Assembly (NCBI GenBank): GCA_023376005.1
Contig: CM042163.1
Coordinates: 1,990,848-2,054,847 of the forward strand
From: Doryteuthis pealeii
Taxonomy: Eukaryota; Mollusca; Cephalopoda; Myopsida; Loliginidae
Reading direction: 5' to 3'
Length of the DNA: 64,000 nt
The translations under genes were made by a program, and so were the position numbers. The notes beneath the pieces were generated by a model. It saw only the letters and a program-made list of their open reading frames with translations. It did not search any database and was not told the origin of the DNA. Of this stretch, positions 10,521-21,935 are shown one piece after another. Position 1 is the first letter of the stretch, and every line of letters begins with the position of its first letter.

Positions 10521-10904
10521 ACTCTGTTGGAATAGATATTTCATGATAAGAACTGGTAAATCCGAAGCAGGTTTTTTTTTATCTTTCGACTGAGCTAAAA
10601 TTTGTTTCCGGGCGGGGGGGGGCATCAAATGGGTATAATTTCGTTGTTTACATGTCATGGTTGTCCGGCTCGGAATTATTTTAAGCAAAGTAGACACAAG
10701 AAAGTGCTACGTTCTATTGATTGGCGGAAATGTCTGGGTGGGGTCGGGGTAGGAAGGAGGAGGAGGAAGAGAAGGAGGGAGTAGGGTAGGGGAAACTATT
10801 GCAGAGAGATGAAATTGCAGGAGGATATATGGGAAGGGTTTACGGTCAGAAGAGAAATAGTGTTGGGTCAATGAAAAAAAATAGTGCTTTTTTTTTCGGA
10901 GTGA

Positions 10905-11530
10905 TGAACGATAAAAAAAGAAAGAAAGAAAAAAGAATGGAAAAGAAAGAAAGAAAAGAAAGAATGGAAAAGAAAGAAAGAATGGAAGAAGAAAAAAAGA
11001 TGGAAAAGAAAGAATGAAAGAAAGAAGAAAAGAATGGAAAAGAAAGAAAGAAAGAAAGAAAAGAAAGAAAGAAAGAAGAAATAACGGAAGAAAGAAAGAA
11101 AGAATGGAAAAGAAAGAAGAAAGAAAGAATGGAAAGAAAGGAGAAAGAAAGAAAGAAAGAAAAAAAGAAAAAAAGAATGGAAAAAGAAGAAAGAAAGAAA
11201 AAGAAAGAAAGAATGGAAAGAAAGAAAGAAAGAAAGAAAGAATGGAAAAGAAAGAAGAAAGAAAAAGAATGGAAGAAAGAAAAGAAAAGAAAGAAAGAAA
11301 AGAAAGAAAGGAAAGAAAAGAATGGAAAAGAAAAGAAAGAAAGAAGAAAGAAAGAATGGAAAAGAAAGAAAGAAATAAACGGAAAAGAAAGAAAAGAAAG
11401 ATGGAAAGAAAGAAAGAAAGAAAGAAAATGGAAAAAGAAAAAGAAAGAAAAATGAAAAGAAAGAAAGAAAGAAAGAATGGAAAAGAAGAGAAAGAAAGAA
11501 AGAAAAAGAAAAGAAAGAAAGAAAGAATTC
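10905..11530. repeat. GAAA/GGAA purine microsatellite
   Basis: About 625 bp of almost pure purine on the plus strand, mostly GAAA with GGAAAA interruptions. Long frames on both strands (KERK on one, SFFLSF on the other) are artefacts of composition. Confidence 0.97.
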
Positions 11531-12078
11531 ATTTAACTACAGCCGCTATCCATGAACTTCCTCAATCTACACCCATCCACCCATCCCCCCATCCACATCC
11601 ACATCCTCATCCACCCAGAGTCTGCGATGGGTAAATTGTCCAAATTTACACCAAAATGGAAATAATACTGACATCTTTATCAGATTTTATTTGGAAAAAA
11701 TTTAACGAAAATATCTGGAAATGCAAGAGATGAAATTCATTCGCTTCAACCATGTCCTCCAGACGACTTTGAAACTCATTCTATTCAAATAAAGTCCCAT
11801 TATTTGTTTTCTTTGTTTAAATTGATAAATGCTGCCGTTATTCTCGCGCCCCACACATAATACCAAGTGGATTGCAATTTGCGGAGTTTGAGAGTCAGGT
11901 GTTAGAGGTGATGTGGTCGCAGGAATTGTTTCGGAGCCAAGAACTTTAAAATTATTCAAAATGGCTACAATTTACCTATCGCAAGAAGAAAACGAAAAGA
12001 ATTATTAGAAACATAAGAAGAGGAAAAGATAAACAAATATGTGGAGAATTAAGAGAGGGTAAGAGAAGAGAAAGGGAA
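11531..12078. other. Unannotated
   Basis: A short CCATCCACAT-type tandem patch lies at 11570-11620. The rest shows no recognised feature. Confidence 0.4.
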
Positions 12079-12600
12079 GGAGTGAGAAGAAGAAGAAGAA
12101 GAAGAAGAAGAAGAGAGAGAGAGAAGAAGAAAGAAGAAGAAGAAGAGAAGAAGAGAAGAAGAAAGAGAGAAGAGAAGGAAGAGAAAAGAAGAGAAAGAAG
12201 AAGAAGAAGAAGAAAGAAGAAGAAAAGAGAGAGAGAAGAGAGAAGAAGAAGAAGAAGAAGAAGAAGAAAGAAGAGAAGAAGAGAAGAAGAAGAAAGAAAG
12301 AGAAGAGAGAGAGAAAAGAGAGAAGAAGAAAGAAGAAGAAGAAGAAGAAGAAGAAAAGAAAGAGAAGAAAGAAAAAGAGAAAAGAGAAGAATGAAAGAAG
12401 AAGAAGAGAAAAGAGAATAAGATATTAAAGAAGAAGAAGAAAAGAGAAAAGTGAGAAAAGAAGAAGAAGAAGAAGAAGAAGAAGAAGAAGAAGAAGAAAA
12501 GAAGAAAGAGAAGAAGAAGAGAAAAAAGAAGAAGAAGAAGAAGAAGAGAAAAGAGAGAAAGTGAGAAGAAGAAGAAGAAGAAGAAGAAGAAGAAGAATAC
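12079..12600. repeat. GAA trinucleotide-rich purine tract
   Basis: About 520 bp of GAA/GA repeats, all purine on the plus strand. Frames of poly-R/E or poly-S/L are not genes. Confidence 0.97.
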
Positions 12601-13084
12601 AAGACAATGGCAATCATGATTGGAGAAGAAGAGTGGGATAGAAAAGTAGTAGAAAGACGAAGAGGAGACGGGAAGAATAAAGAGAAAGAAGGAAACAAAA
12701 AGGTGGAAGGGGAAGGAAAGGGGAGGAAGAAAAAAAATCCAAAAACTAAAAACCTAAATAATTATTGAATACATAAGCGGGAAATGTTTTAAGCATCACC
12801 CACTTAAATTAACGATATTTTCTTTTCATTGAAAAAAAAAAAAAAAAAGAATAAAAGAAAAGGAAAGAAAAAAAGTAAAAAAAGAAAAAAGTGATGACTA
12901 ATCAATAGATGGCGGCCATTTTGGACGAGCAATTATCCCATTGAACGTCAAGGGACGTTAATTGACGTTAATTGACGTTTGTGCCATTTGACCTTTTTGA
13001 AACGCCAAAACGACATTAATTATCGAACAGTAAGATGCAAAATAAGAAACATCAAATTTGCAAAGTAAGAGTATTTACGGGGTT
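12601..13084. other. Unannotated with A-run and GACGTT motif repeats
   Basis: A poly-A stretch lies at 12830-12850. At 12943-12982 GACGTTAATT-type units repeat (see findings). No gene is visible. Confidence 0.4.
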
Positions 13085-14165
13085 TCGTTGGAGCCCTTAT
13101 TCTCCGGTTGTTATTATTCGGACGAAAGAAGGAAACAAACACGAATATAAATTACAGACTCATGTATTATCAAAAAGTACAGAATTGTTGTTGCAAAATT
13201 TAATGGCATTTGCTGCGAGACGTATCTGAGAGGTGCAATAAAAAGTTCTTGATAAACTGCGCTAGATAGGTGTTCTACTCGATGATTTTGTAATTCTGTT
13301 AAGACGCTTCGTCTGGTCGGTTGTGCCCTTTTGATGGGAATTTAGTTCCTCAGCCTTCTGATAGTATGCTATTATGACAGCCTTAGAAAGTTTGCTGATA
13401 CAATGCCTTAGAAAGTTTGGTGGGGGAACGCTTATTTCAGCGTCTCTCCTCGGTAACTGCTCCCTGATAAGTGAACGGGTTTGGTTTTGACGCCAACATC
13501 GTATTGGCGATTCACCCTCTAGCGGCAGGTTTGTTTGTTTTGTTTTACGGCATATCAACCTCAGTGTGTCATTTAATGCCGATAAAGTTTTGAAATAAAT
13601 CAATTCATAATGGATAATACAATTTTGTTTATAAACTCATATTTTTCTATTCAACCCATAGATGGGACCCTAACAGGTACTACCACTCCGGGTCAGAGTG
13701 GACTAGGGAGCAATGGTGATGAAGGGGTGCTCCACATTCCCCAAACCTCCAAAAATGGAACCTCAGCATCAGATAGAGTTTAACGTCATTCCCAAGACAT
13801 GTAGACCCGCAGCCACCGCCTTCTAGCACCCATATGATAAAAAGGGTTGGGGCTTGAAATAAGGGCAACAGGGTTGGGAAAATCATATAGGTGCTAGGGC
13901 TTGACGTGACTAGCCGATTGATCGGAGGGGGACTCTCCGACCGCCCGTCTAGCCCAAGATAGGGCCAAAGTGGAGTATTGCAAGTCATGAACTGCTCATC
14001 CACATGGGCTCTATCCTTAAGCATCACGGGTCGCCACTCACGGCCAACAGGTGGCCCCTTGGGGGAGTCTTACCTCTCTGCAGTCGGTGCATTCTAACGC
14101 CCCAGCCGACAGGTGGTCTAGCGGCAGGGGAAGATAATTCTCTATCAGATTTCCGATAACAGCCC
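13085..14165 (+). mobile_element. Element I copy 1, interrupted by retroposon A
   Basis: Matches element I at 21465-21935 through AAGACGCTTCGTCTGGTCG and TTCACCCTCTAGCGGCAGG. The homology is broken at 13529 by retroposon A and resumes at 14117 with GGAAGATAATTCTCTATC. The uninterrupted copy at 21881-21925 provides the empty site. What kind of element I is remains unknown; no coding or termini were recognised. Confidence 0.75.
13530..14116 (-). mobile_element. Retroposon A, full-length, 12-bp TSD, inside element I
   Basis: 587 bp between TCTAGCGGCAGG at 13518-13529 and the same 12 bases at 14117-14128. The minus-strand 5' end is CCACCTGTCGGCTGGGGCG and the 3' end is GATATGCCGTAAAACAAAAC plus AAACAAA. 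The element I copy at 21881-21905 shows the uninterrupted target, so the boundaries are exact. Confidence 0.92.
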
Positions 14166-14375
14166 TCTATTGAAATGTGTATTTTGTATTTTGTTTTGTC
14201 TCATCTCCTCCCCACAAACTAAATTGACAAGACGCCCAAGATAGCAAACCAGAAGAACAGAGAGAACCAACCCAGATACCCAGATAGAGAATAGATGACC
14301 AAACATAAAAGAATATAAGTACTATAAGAGAGTATTATCTGCGTTATTCGGACTATTGTCCCCATCTTTATTGTT

Positions 14376-14468
14376 GTTATTATTCGGACGAAAGAAGGAA
14401 ACAAACACGAATATAAATTACAGACTCATGTATTATCAAAAAGTACAGAAATGTTGTTGCAAAATTTA
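14376..14468 (+). mobile_element. Element I fragment with about 21-bp target duplication
   Basis: This piece of element I interrupts F. It is bracketed by ATTGTCCCCATCTTTATTGT at 14355-14374 and the same motif with one C-to-T change at 14469-14488. The duplication suggests insertion by reverse transcription or similar repair. Confidence 0.6.
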
Positions 14469-14654
14469 ATTGTCCCTATCTTTATTGTTATTTGTACAAC
14501 GTTTCGGCCGATATGCCCTCCGGCCTTCTTCAGGTATTTCTTGTCGGACTCGGGAACCTTCTTTTCGAACTCGGGAACTTTCTTGTCGTAATCGGGAGCC
14601 ATCACGGAACTTTGAACCTAACCCTTTATTCAGTCTACGGGGGTATCCTGTTCT

Positions 14655-14800
14655 CATTCCGCTAACCATAGCTGGGGTAGGAGTTGTGTTAATTATTTTT
14701 CTATGTTACTGCCTCTACTCAGGATTGAACCCGGAATCCAGAGATAACTGTCACTTAGAACTGTCTTAACCTAACTACCTTATCCACTAGGCCATGTGTC
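14655..14800 (-). mobile_element. tRNA-derived SINE, family M
   Basis: The minus strand reads box A TGGCCTAGTGGATAAGG near 14796-14778 and box B GGGTTCAATCC near 14732-14722, followed by an AT-rich body ending in AATTAACACAACTCC. Copies lie at 16328-16465 (opposite orientation) and 56520-56655, always within element F. Confidence 0.7.
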
Positions 14801-14862
14801 CAATTGGATTGATGAGGACAATAGTCCGAATAACGCAGATAATACTAATCATCAAGCCGTAT

Positions 14863-15576
14863 CTCGGCTGGGACTTTAGAATTAGAATACACCGACTGTA
14901 CCTCTACAGAGGTGTAAGATCCACCAATGGGGATACCTATTGGCCGTGGGGGGGCAACCTGGGATGGAATCCTTGTGGCGAGCAGTTCATAAAATGCAAG
15001 ACTCCACTTTGGCCCTTACTTAGGATAGGAGCCCTCCCCCGGCTAATCGGCTGGTCATGTCAAGCCTTAGCACCTATAGGATTGTCCCAACCCTTATGAA
15101 CCCTCCCCAACCCTTTTTATGATATATGTGCCAGAGGTCGGTGGCTGCAGGTCTTTATTTCCTAGGTATGACGTTAAACTCTATCTGATGGTGAAGTTCC
15201 AATTCCGGAGCTCTGGGGAATGTGGAGTACCCCTTCATCACCATTACTCCCAGATCCACTCTGAGGGTCTTATTGTCCTGGATATGACGTTAAACTCTAT
15301 CTGATGGTGAAGTTCCAATTTTGGAATCACAATTACTCCCAGTTCCACTCTGACCCAGAGTGGTAGTACCTGTTAGGGTCACATCTATGGGTTAAATAGA
15401 AAAACACGAGTTATAAAAATGAGTTAAAAATGAGTTTGAAAAAAAGTGATTTTGAAAAAAAAAAAGATTTTGAAATAAATATTAAACATCATCAAAAATG
15501 AACAAAAATGTTTTCAGCATAAAATAACCCAACGAGGATTGACATGCCATAAAATCCAACCAACCAGCCAACCAAC
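14863..15576 (+). mobile_element. Retroposon A with internal duplication
   Basis: Runs from the decayed head (CTCGGCTGGGACTT) through GCAGTTCATAAAATGCAAG to the tail ACATGCCATAAAATCCAACC plus CCAACC repeats. About 100 bp (GACGTTAAACTCTATCTGAT and following) is present twice, near 15170 and 15283. It is therefore longer than the 590-606 bp of clean copies. Confidence 0.8.
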
Positions 15577-16084
15577 AATTACTTTTATACAACTATGTAT
15601 AAGATCTTCCTTGAATCTTGTGTCATGTTTGAATTCTTTACTAATGTTGCTCAGGTAATAAAATATCCCTGTTATCACTTCATCGGGAATTGTATTTCAT
15701 TTTATTCCGTGCGAGAAAATGATATTCCCGACCAATTATCGTTCTTCAACGTTTTAACATTGTAATTATTACATCGTTCACTTGCCACAACCCTGTTATT
15801 TGGTACTAGGGGGCATGAAAGGCAATTACTCGCCGCGGCTGCAAATAGTACTACGAATTGTCACTAGAGGGCGTGGTCAAAGCAGCATTTAAAAGAAGAC
15901 GCTCGAAAGCTTTCAAACTTTCATTCGACCTCGACAATGCCACGAAACAGAAGTTTTCTCTCTGCGGACAACATTCATTTATAAGAACAAGAACGAACAG
16001 AATAATAAAGAAACGGTCATGACCAAACCAAGAAGAATCAGAAGACAGAGAGATATTAGCCAAAAATAGAAGAATAGAATAATA
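15577..16084. other. Unannotated; two CTCF-like motifs
   Basis: TACTAGGGGGCATG (15804-15817) and TCACTAGAGGGCGTGG (15861-15876) resemble the CTCF core in the same orientation. The rest is featureless apart from an LTR-L-like fragment at 16010-16080. Confidence 0.4.
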
Positions 16085-16470
16085 GAATTAGTATTATCTG
16101 CATTATTCGGACTATTGTCCTCATCTTCATTGTTATTTGTACAACGTTTCGGCCGATATGCCCCCGGCCTTCTTCAGGTATTTCTTGTCGGACTTGGGAA
16201 CTTTCTTTTCGGACTTGGGAACCTTCTTTTCGAACTTGGGAACTTTCTTGTCGTAATCGGGAGCCATCACGGAACTTCGAACTTAACCCTTTATTTAGTC
16301 CACGGGGGTATGCTGTTCTCATTCCTACTAGGTGGGTAGTTAGGTTAAGACAGTTCTAAGTGACATTATCTCTGGATTCCGGGTTCAATCCTGAGTAGAG
16401 GCAGTAACATAGAAAAATAATTAACACAACTCCTACGCCAGCTATGGTTAGCGGAATGAGAATGAGGGGT
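16085..16470. mobile_element. Element F copy 2 with inverted SINE M module
   Basis: Starts with the ATTATCTGCATTATTCGGAC terminal motif and the ACAACGTTTCGGCCGATATG module. From 16328 the sequence is inverted relative to copy 1: SINE M now reads on the plus strand (box B GGGTTCAATCC near 16380), with the adjoining GGTTAGCGGAATGAGAATGA also inverted. Confidence 0.6.
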
Positions 16471-16474
16471 TGGT

Positions 16475-16650
16475 AAATATATATATGATAAAAAGAGTTA
16501 GGGGTTGCCACAAGGGCAATAGGATTGCTATAATCATATAGGTGCTAGGGATTGACGTGACCAGCCGATTGATCGGAGGGGGCTTCTCCGACCGTCCATT
16601 TAACTTAAGTAATGGCCAATATGTCGTGTTGAATGTCATGGACTGCTCCT
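16475..16650 (-). mobile_element. Retroposon A fragment
   Basis: Retains TATGATAAAAAG, GACCAGCCGATTGATCGGAG and CATGGACTGCTC in minus orientation. Both ends are truncated. Confidence 0.75.
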
Positions 16651-17027
16651 GAAGACTGGAAACGCAATTGGTGCGTGTTACCTCTGTCATGGCCGGAGGA
16701 TAAAAATGATTTTTGACCATGTCACTTTTATAATGCTTCTCGCTACGCCACCTAGCGCTTACTAGCAGACACAAGAGGTAAATACCTCTCGTGACCCCTA
16801 TTAGTCGAGAGATGTAATCATAATAATACACACTTCAAACAGAAAGCGTACGGGTTGGCAAGCGCGCCCTTTTAGTTACATAAAATCCCGGTCTTTTTTT
16901 TTTCTTAACGAAAGATAAAGTAAAGGCTGAAATAAATAAAGTCCTTTATTTGAAATATTTTAATGATCATTGATCAAATTTTTTGTGTCATAATAAAATA
17001 AAGTGTGTTAGTATTTTTCGTTAGGGT
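16651..17027. other. Unannotated
   Basis: A CTCF-like CGCCACCTAGCGC lies at 16746-16758. No gene or repeat family was recognised. Confidence 0.35.
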
Positions 17028-17950
17028 GTAAAAAATGACGCAAAATGCGTTGTTCCAATTAATTTTTATAGTAAAATCAGTTCCAATCAATTTTTATAGT
17101 AAAATCAGTTCCTATGCATTTTTATAATAAAATCAGTTCCGATGTATTTGATAATAAAATAATTTCTAATGCATTTTTATAGTAAAATCAGTTCCAATGC
17201 ATTTTTTATAGTAAAATCAGTTCCAATGCATTTTTTATAGTAAAATCAGTTCCAATAATCTATGTAATAAAATCAGGTCAAATGTATTTCATAATAAAAT
17301 AATTACTATTAAATTTTATAGTAAAATCAGTTCTAATGCGTTTTTATAGTAAATCAGTTCCAATGCATTTTTATAATAAAATCAGTTCCAATGTATTTGA
17401 TAATAAAATAATTTCTAATGCATTTTATAGTAAAATCATTCCAATGCATTTTTATAGTAAATCAGTTCCAATGCATTTTTATAGTAAAATCAGTTCCAAT
17501 GCATTTTTTTATAGTAAAATCAGTTCCAATACATCTATGTAATAAAATCAGATCAAATGTATTTCATAATAAAATAATTTCTATTAAATTTTATAGTAAA
17601 ATCAGTTCTAATGCGTTTGTATAGTAAAATCAGTTCCAATGCATTTTTATAATAAAATCAGTTCCAATGTATTTGATAATAAAATAATTTCTAATGCATT
17701 TTTATAGCAACATCAGTTCCAATGCATTTTTATAGTAATATCAGTTCCAATGCATTTTCATAGTAAAATAAGTTTTAATGCATTTTTATAATAAAATCAG
17801 TTCCAATACATTTATGTAGTAAAATCAGTTCTAGATATTCTTATGTAATCAGAATGATGGAATGAGCCAAAGAATAATAAAATGATCACGTGATCCACAT
17901 GACAAAAAAATCGCCAGAATTGATTTAATTGAAAACTTATTCAATAATAT
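17028..17950. repeat. 29-bp minisatellite array plus conserved flank, copy 1
   Basis: About 28 units of TATAGTAAAATCAGTTCCAA plus TGCATTTTT. Some units differ in a repeating order (TTTGATAATAAAATAATTTC variants), indicating higher-order structure. The array begins after ATGACGCAAAATGCGTTGTT and ends in a flank with the palindrome GATCACGTGATC near 17884-17895. Frames here are repeat-derived. Confidence 0.92.
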
Positions 17951-18104
17951 TTCAGTTTAAACGAATTCATTCTTCTTTAAATTGACGATAGTTGCATTGA
18001 CTTGTCGGATTTTTTCTTTACTGATTATTTCATTTGATAACAAATTGAACTGACAAAATGGATGCTCCCTTATTTCAGCGGGAAATATTTAGGAAACATT
18101 CATC

Positions 18105-18127
18105 GCACCGAGAGAGAGAGAGAAGAG

Positions 18128-18172
<45 letters not shown>
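18105..18172. repeat. GA microsatellite
   Basis: GA dinucleotide run with one AAG interruption near the start. Confidence 0.95.
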
Positions 18173-18174
<2 letters not shown>

Positions 18175-18284
18175 TAAATGTTATCTTAAAGAAAGCCTCG
18201 TTTTCATTATCGAACAAAGGATGTTTCCAGCATTAAAATACGGCAAATTGTCTCGATATTTTATCTTTCAAAAAATTATTAATA

Positions 18285-18750
18285 CTAGCAGGACCTGTGG
18301 ATATACCACAGTATGATAATTTAATTATTACATTGTTTGATATGTTTACTTAAGAGCTATTGACAAAATAGTTCAATATGTAAAATGTATAATAATCATA
18401 ATTTAACTCTCTCTCTCTCCTTCTTTTTTCTTTCTTTCCTTCTTTTCATTCTTTTCATTATGTTCGATTGAAACCGATAATCCTTATCGCATCTGCGCGC
18501 TCACCCCCTCTCATTCTTTCCCCTACTCTCTTTCTTTCTTTTTATATTTTTTTCTGTGTAGCGTGTCCTTTTTCTTCCCTTTCTTTAAAATAAAAACGGA
18601 ATGGCCCATTATTTAGCTGAGGTAAAGACACTCATAAGAAATAAGAATTTGGTGGATAAACGACAACAGATAATCAAGATTTACATTTTTGCATTTCATC
18701 TTGGACGATTTGGACAGTCTCATTTTTTAACCAAGATGATAACGGTCGGG
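18285..18750 (-). mobile_element. Non-autonomous Helitron, family B copy 2
   Basis: The 3' end is intact: on the minus strand the CTGTGG/CCACAG hairpin is followed by GTCCTG, CTAG (18288-18285) and T. Internal sequence matches 1055-1548. The 5' end is lost after GATAACGGTCGG near 18750, where a tRNA-like patch begins. Confidence 0.78.
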
Positions 18751-18769
18751 TGCCACAGGGCCGTATGAA

Positions 18770-19073
18770 TGGTGCACCCAGTGAGAGTCAAACTCGGCGG
18801 TAATGGCTTCCGAGTCAAATTTTCTAACTAACAAGTACACAATTGCGAGGCACCCGGTGAGGATCAAACTCACCACAGCTTAATTAATCATTATGCTACA
18901 CATATTTTCTATCAACTAAGTTGAGTTTAGTACAAAGTATATACAAATGGGGAAAGATTATAATGCGCCAGATTCCAAAAGTACTAGTTGCCTCGAAAAT
19001 CAGCATTTGAAAATCACCCTTGTACCTGGGTTCGAACACTGACTTTCAACACCAAAACAGGACACAAATCAGG
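18770..19073. other. Cluster of degenerate tRNA-like pieces
   Basis: Minus-strand box-B complements occur at 18778-18795 and 18856-18875, and a plus-strand GGGTTCGAACACTGAC at 19028-19043. They look like decayed SINE heads rather than tRNA genes, since no complete cloverleaf is readable. Confidence 0.45.
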
Positions 19074-19325
19074 TGCTCGTTGTGTAATGGTTATCGTCGT
19101 AGGTAATAGACACGGCGACACAAGTTCAAATCTTGGACGAACCAGTTTGCGCATAGTGCTAATACTATTGGGAAAGGTATACATCCAACTATTCTCCCTC
19201 CAGCTATGGGTAAATATTAGGCTGGACTCTTTAACCTTGATACCACAACAAGTCTAGGAAAATGAAAACTGTGAATACAAACATGCTCACAACCTGCTCG
19301 TACGGAGGGGTTTGTAAATAAATAC
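19074..19325 (+). mobile_element. tRNA-derived SINE, family K, most complete copy
   Basis: Box A TTGTGTAATGGTTATCG at 19080-19096 and box B ACAAGTTCAAATCTTGG at 19121-19137 are spaced as in a tRNA gene. The body continues through TATTCTCCCTCCAGCTATGG to CCTGCTCGTACGGAGGGGTT near 19297-19312. This copy links the tRNA head to the 3' module found beside TA runs elsewhere. Confidence 0.72.
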
Positions 19326-19456
19326 ACAAGTATGAGACGCTCGGCAAATTCACTAAAGTATTAATCGTTTGTAAGACTAGCTTGTCAACCATAGCGAAAT
19401 GGTGGGAAATAATCAAGTTTAGTTTAGTAGAAATGAATGAAGAAAAGATTGTAATG

Positions 19457-20025
19457 CTTAAAAAAAATGACACAAAATGCGTTGTTTCAATAAATTTTTA
19501 TAGTAAAATCAGTTCCAATTAATTTTTATAGTAAAATCAGTTCCAATCAATTTTTATAGTAAAATCAGTTCCAATTAATTTCTATAGTAAAATTAGTTCC
19601 AATTGATTTTTATAGTAAAATCAGTTCCTATGCATTTTTATAAGAAAATCAGTTCCAATGTATTTGATAATAAAATAATTTCTAATGCATTTTTATAGTA
19701 AAATAAGTTCCAATACATCTATGTAGTAAAATCAGGTCAAATGTATTTAATAATAAAATAATTTGCAATACATTTCATAGTAAAATCAGTTCCAATGCAT
19801 TTTTATAGTAAAATAAGTTTTAATGCATTTTTATAGTAAAATAAGTTCCAATGCATTTTTATAGTAAAATCAGTTCCAATGCATTTATGTAGTAAAATCA
19901 GTTCTAGATATTCTTATGTAATCAGAATGATGGAATGACCCAAAGAATAATAAAATGATCACGTGATCCGCATGACAAAAAAATCGCCAGAATTGATTTA
20001 ATTGAAAACTTATTTAATAAGTTTC
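19457..20025. repeat. 29-bp minisatellite array plus conserved flank, copy 2
   Basis: Same unit, same entry sequence (AATGACACAAAATGCGTTGT) and same roughly 110-bp exit flank with GATCACGTGATC as 17028-17950, but only about 15 units. The two loci are copies of one element that differ mostly in unit number. Confidence 0.9.
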
Positions 20026-20149
20026 TTGCCCAGAAAATTAGCATTTGAAAATCGCGATTGTAGCGGGGTTCGAACATCGACTTTCAGCATCAGTTGTCAA
20101 TGAGCAACTATTTCAACTACGAAGCAGGACACATTATCATCTATTCATC

Positions 20150-20257
20150 TCTCTCTCTCACCCTTTCTCTCTCTCTCTCTCTCTCACTCTCTCTCTCTGT
20201 CTCTCTGTTGCTCTCTGTATATCTGTATATCTATTTGTCTATATTCACATCTAAGCA

Positions 20258-20300
<43 letters not shown>
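20150..20300. repeat. TC microsatellites
   Basis: TC runs at 20150-20215 and 20264-20300 separated by a TATCTGTATATC patch. The upstream GGGGTTCGAACATCGAC (20066-20082) is another tRNA-like box B. Confidence 0.92.
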
Positions 20301-20301
<1 letters not shown>

Positions 20302-20679
20302 ACTGATCACGATAAACTGGTTAATGAAATATTCATCCTCCATGAGTCTGCAAAGTAAATTTTCTGGTATCTGGCGTTAGAATGTCCACATCAGCAGGGG
20401 GTCTGATGATGCAAATTATGTGGTGGAGGTCCCGCGGGGCAAATTTACTGGTTGAAACCATTCCATAAGGAATAATGGAATTGGGATATTGCGGATTGTC
20501 GTGTCAGGACAACTCCGCGAAGACTTATTCTTATTCTTCCGGTTCCAGAAACCATCTCTTCCCACACATTATCCTGATGTAAACTGCCACTGTCGTCAAA
20601 AACGACTACCGCCGTTAAAGATTGAACCTGCACTTCACTGATGTTGCAATGACACGGAACAAAATACCTAACACAAAAC
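20301..20679. other. Unannotated
   Basis: No repeat family or gene recognised. Confidence 0.35.
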
Positions 20680-20829
20680 AGCCCTGTCGGCCGGGGCTTT
20701 TGAATACACCGACTGCATCTCTAAAGAGGGAAAAGAATCTACCCAATGGGTCACCTGTTGGTCGTGGGTGACGTCCCGTAATGATGGCTAAGCAGTCTAT
20801 GACATGAAACATTCCACATTGGCTCCTAC

Positions 20830-21334
20830 TGTTACATAATTATTAGATACCTAATATTTATGTGCAATAGTGTAGAAATCAAAATGGCCGTTGTAAGCTG
20901 CAGCCCATGGCCTTGAAGGATTTGAATGACAAGGCTTGACCTGTCCTGATCCTTCCTTCCGGGGATAGTCGTGAGAACCGGTAGAGAGGACCCTCTCTTC
21001 CGGTTTAGATAGTAAGTAAGTTTCAGTCAGTTAGAGACTAGCAGCCGAGCTCGACAGAAGGGTAAGTCGCGGTACACGCGCTCCCGTCTTAATCTGCGCA
21101 GATGTCTGGTTGGGGATTTAAAAATAAAGTAAGATCAAAGCAAATTGGAGTCTTGTGTTATTACCTCTAAAAACTAACAATGACACAGGGCTTCTGATAA
21201 AGAGAAATCCCCAATAGAAGACCAGACCCGAAGTCCCCAAGAGAAGTCCAGCCGTTAGAAGAGACCTAGAAGAACTTAAGATGTCAGAAGAACAGAAGAA
21301 GAATAGAAGTAAGAAGTAATGAGAAGGGTATGCA
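20830..21334 (+). mobile_element. LTR family L, copy 2, inside retroposon A
   Basis: Starts TGTTACATAATTATTAGATA and ends near GGGTATGCA. The flanks are CCTAC on the left and TACTAC on the right, an imperfect 4-5 bp duplication. An AATAAA poly(A)-type signal lies near 21124. No gag/pol is adjacent, so it is probably a solo LTR. Confidence 0.75.
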
Positions 21335-21464
21335 TACTACTTAGGCTAGACGGGCGGTCACATCAAGCCCTAGCACTTATATGATTGTCCCAACCCTATT
21401 GCCCTTATGGCAAACCCCAACACTTTTTATCCTATTACTAGAAGGAAGTGTTAAGAGGAATTTA

Positions 21465-21935
21465 CGGGTCTTAAATCTCCCAGTTGTAGGCAAATTGTTC
21501 GGACAAAGAAGACAAACACACAGTGGAAATCTAAATACATGTATTGACAAACAATACAAGAACTTGTTGCAAATTTTATTGGTATTTGCTACGAGACTTA
21601 TCTGTGAGTTTAAGTACTGTTCGGGGTAGAAGTGGTGATAACAGGGATATTCTGGACGCTGGTTGAAATGTTGATAAGACGCTTCGTCTGGTCGTTTCTC
21701 GTTCTTCAGCCTTCTGTTAGTATGCTATTGTGACAGCCTTCTTAAGTATGCTGATACAACGCCTTGATAGTTTGCTGGTGGTAGAGTTCTGTAGAGACGC
21801 TTGTTTTTCACGTCCTTCCCTGGTAACTGTTCTGTGATAAGTGAAGTTTTTGGTTTTGGCGCCAATATACGATGTTGGTGATTCGCCCCCTAGCGGCAAG
21901 GGAAGACAATTCTCTATCGAATTTCCGATAGTGTG
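21465..21935 (+). mobile_element. Element I copy 2 (uninterrupted)
   Basis: Contains GACAAAGAAGACAAACACAC, AAGACGCTTCGTCTGGTCG and a CTCF-like GCCCCCTAGCGGCAAG at 21885-21900. It provides the empty site for the retroposon at 13530-14116 and is nearly identical, inverted, to 22884-23222. Function and class unknown. Confidence 0.7.

Larger units (their letters stand above)
14219..14852. mobile_element. Foldback element F copy 1 with nested inserts
   Basis: The outer inverted repeats are ATTATCTGCGTTATTCGGAC at about 14335-14354 and its complement near 14825-14850. Inside are a GTACAACGTTTCGGCCGATA module with a CCTGAAGAAGGCC complement, a nested element I fragment (14376-14468) and SINE M (14655-14800). 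Related copies lie at 16085-16465, 25570-25960, 39365-39600 and 56285-56655. Sequence from 14219 to 14330 resembles decayed LTR L. Confidence 0.6.

Noticed and set aside
10846..11634. Long frames of 108-228 codons over the GAAA tract
   Set aside because: They translate a microsatellite (KERK on one strand, FFLSF on the other) and lack any domain.
11976..12698. 240-codon minus-strand frame
   Set aside because: Poly-S/L/F from GAA repeats; composition artefact.
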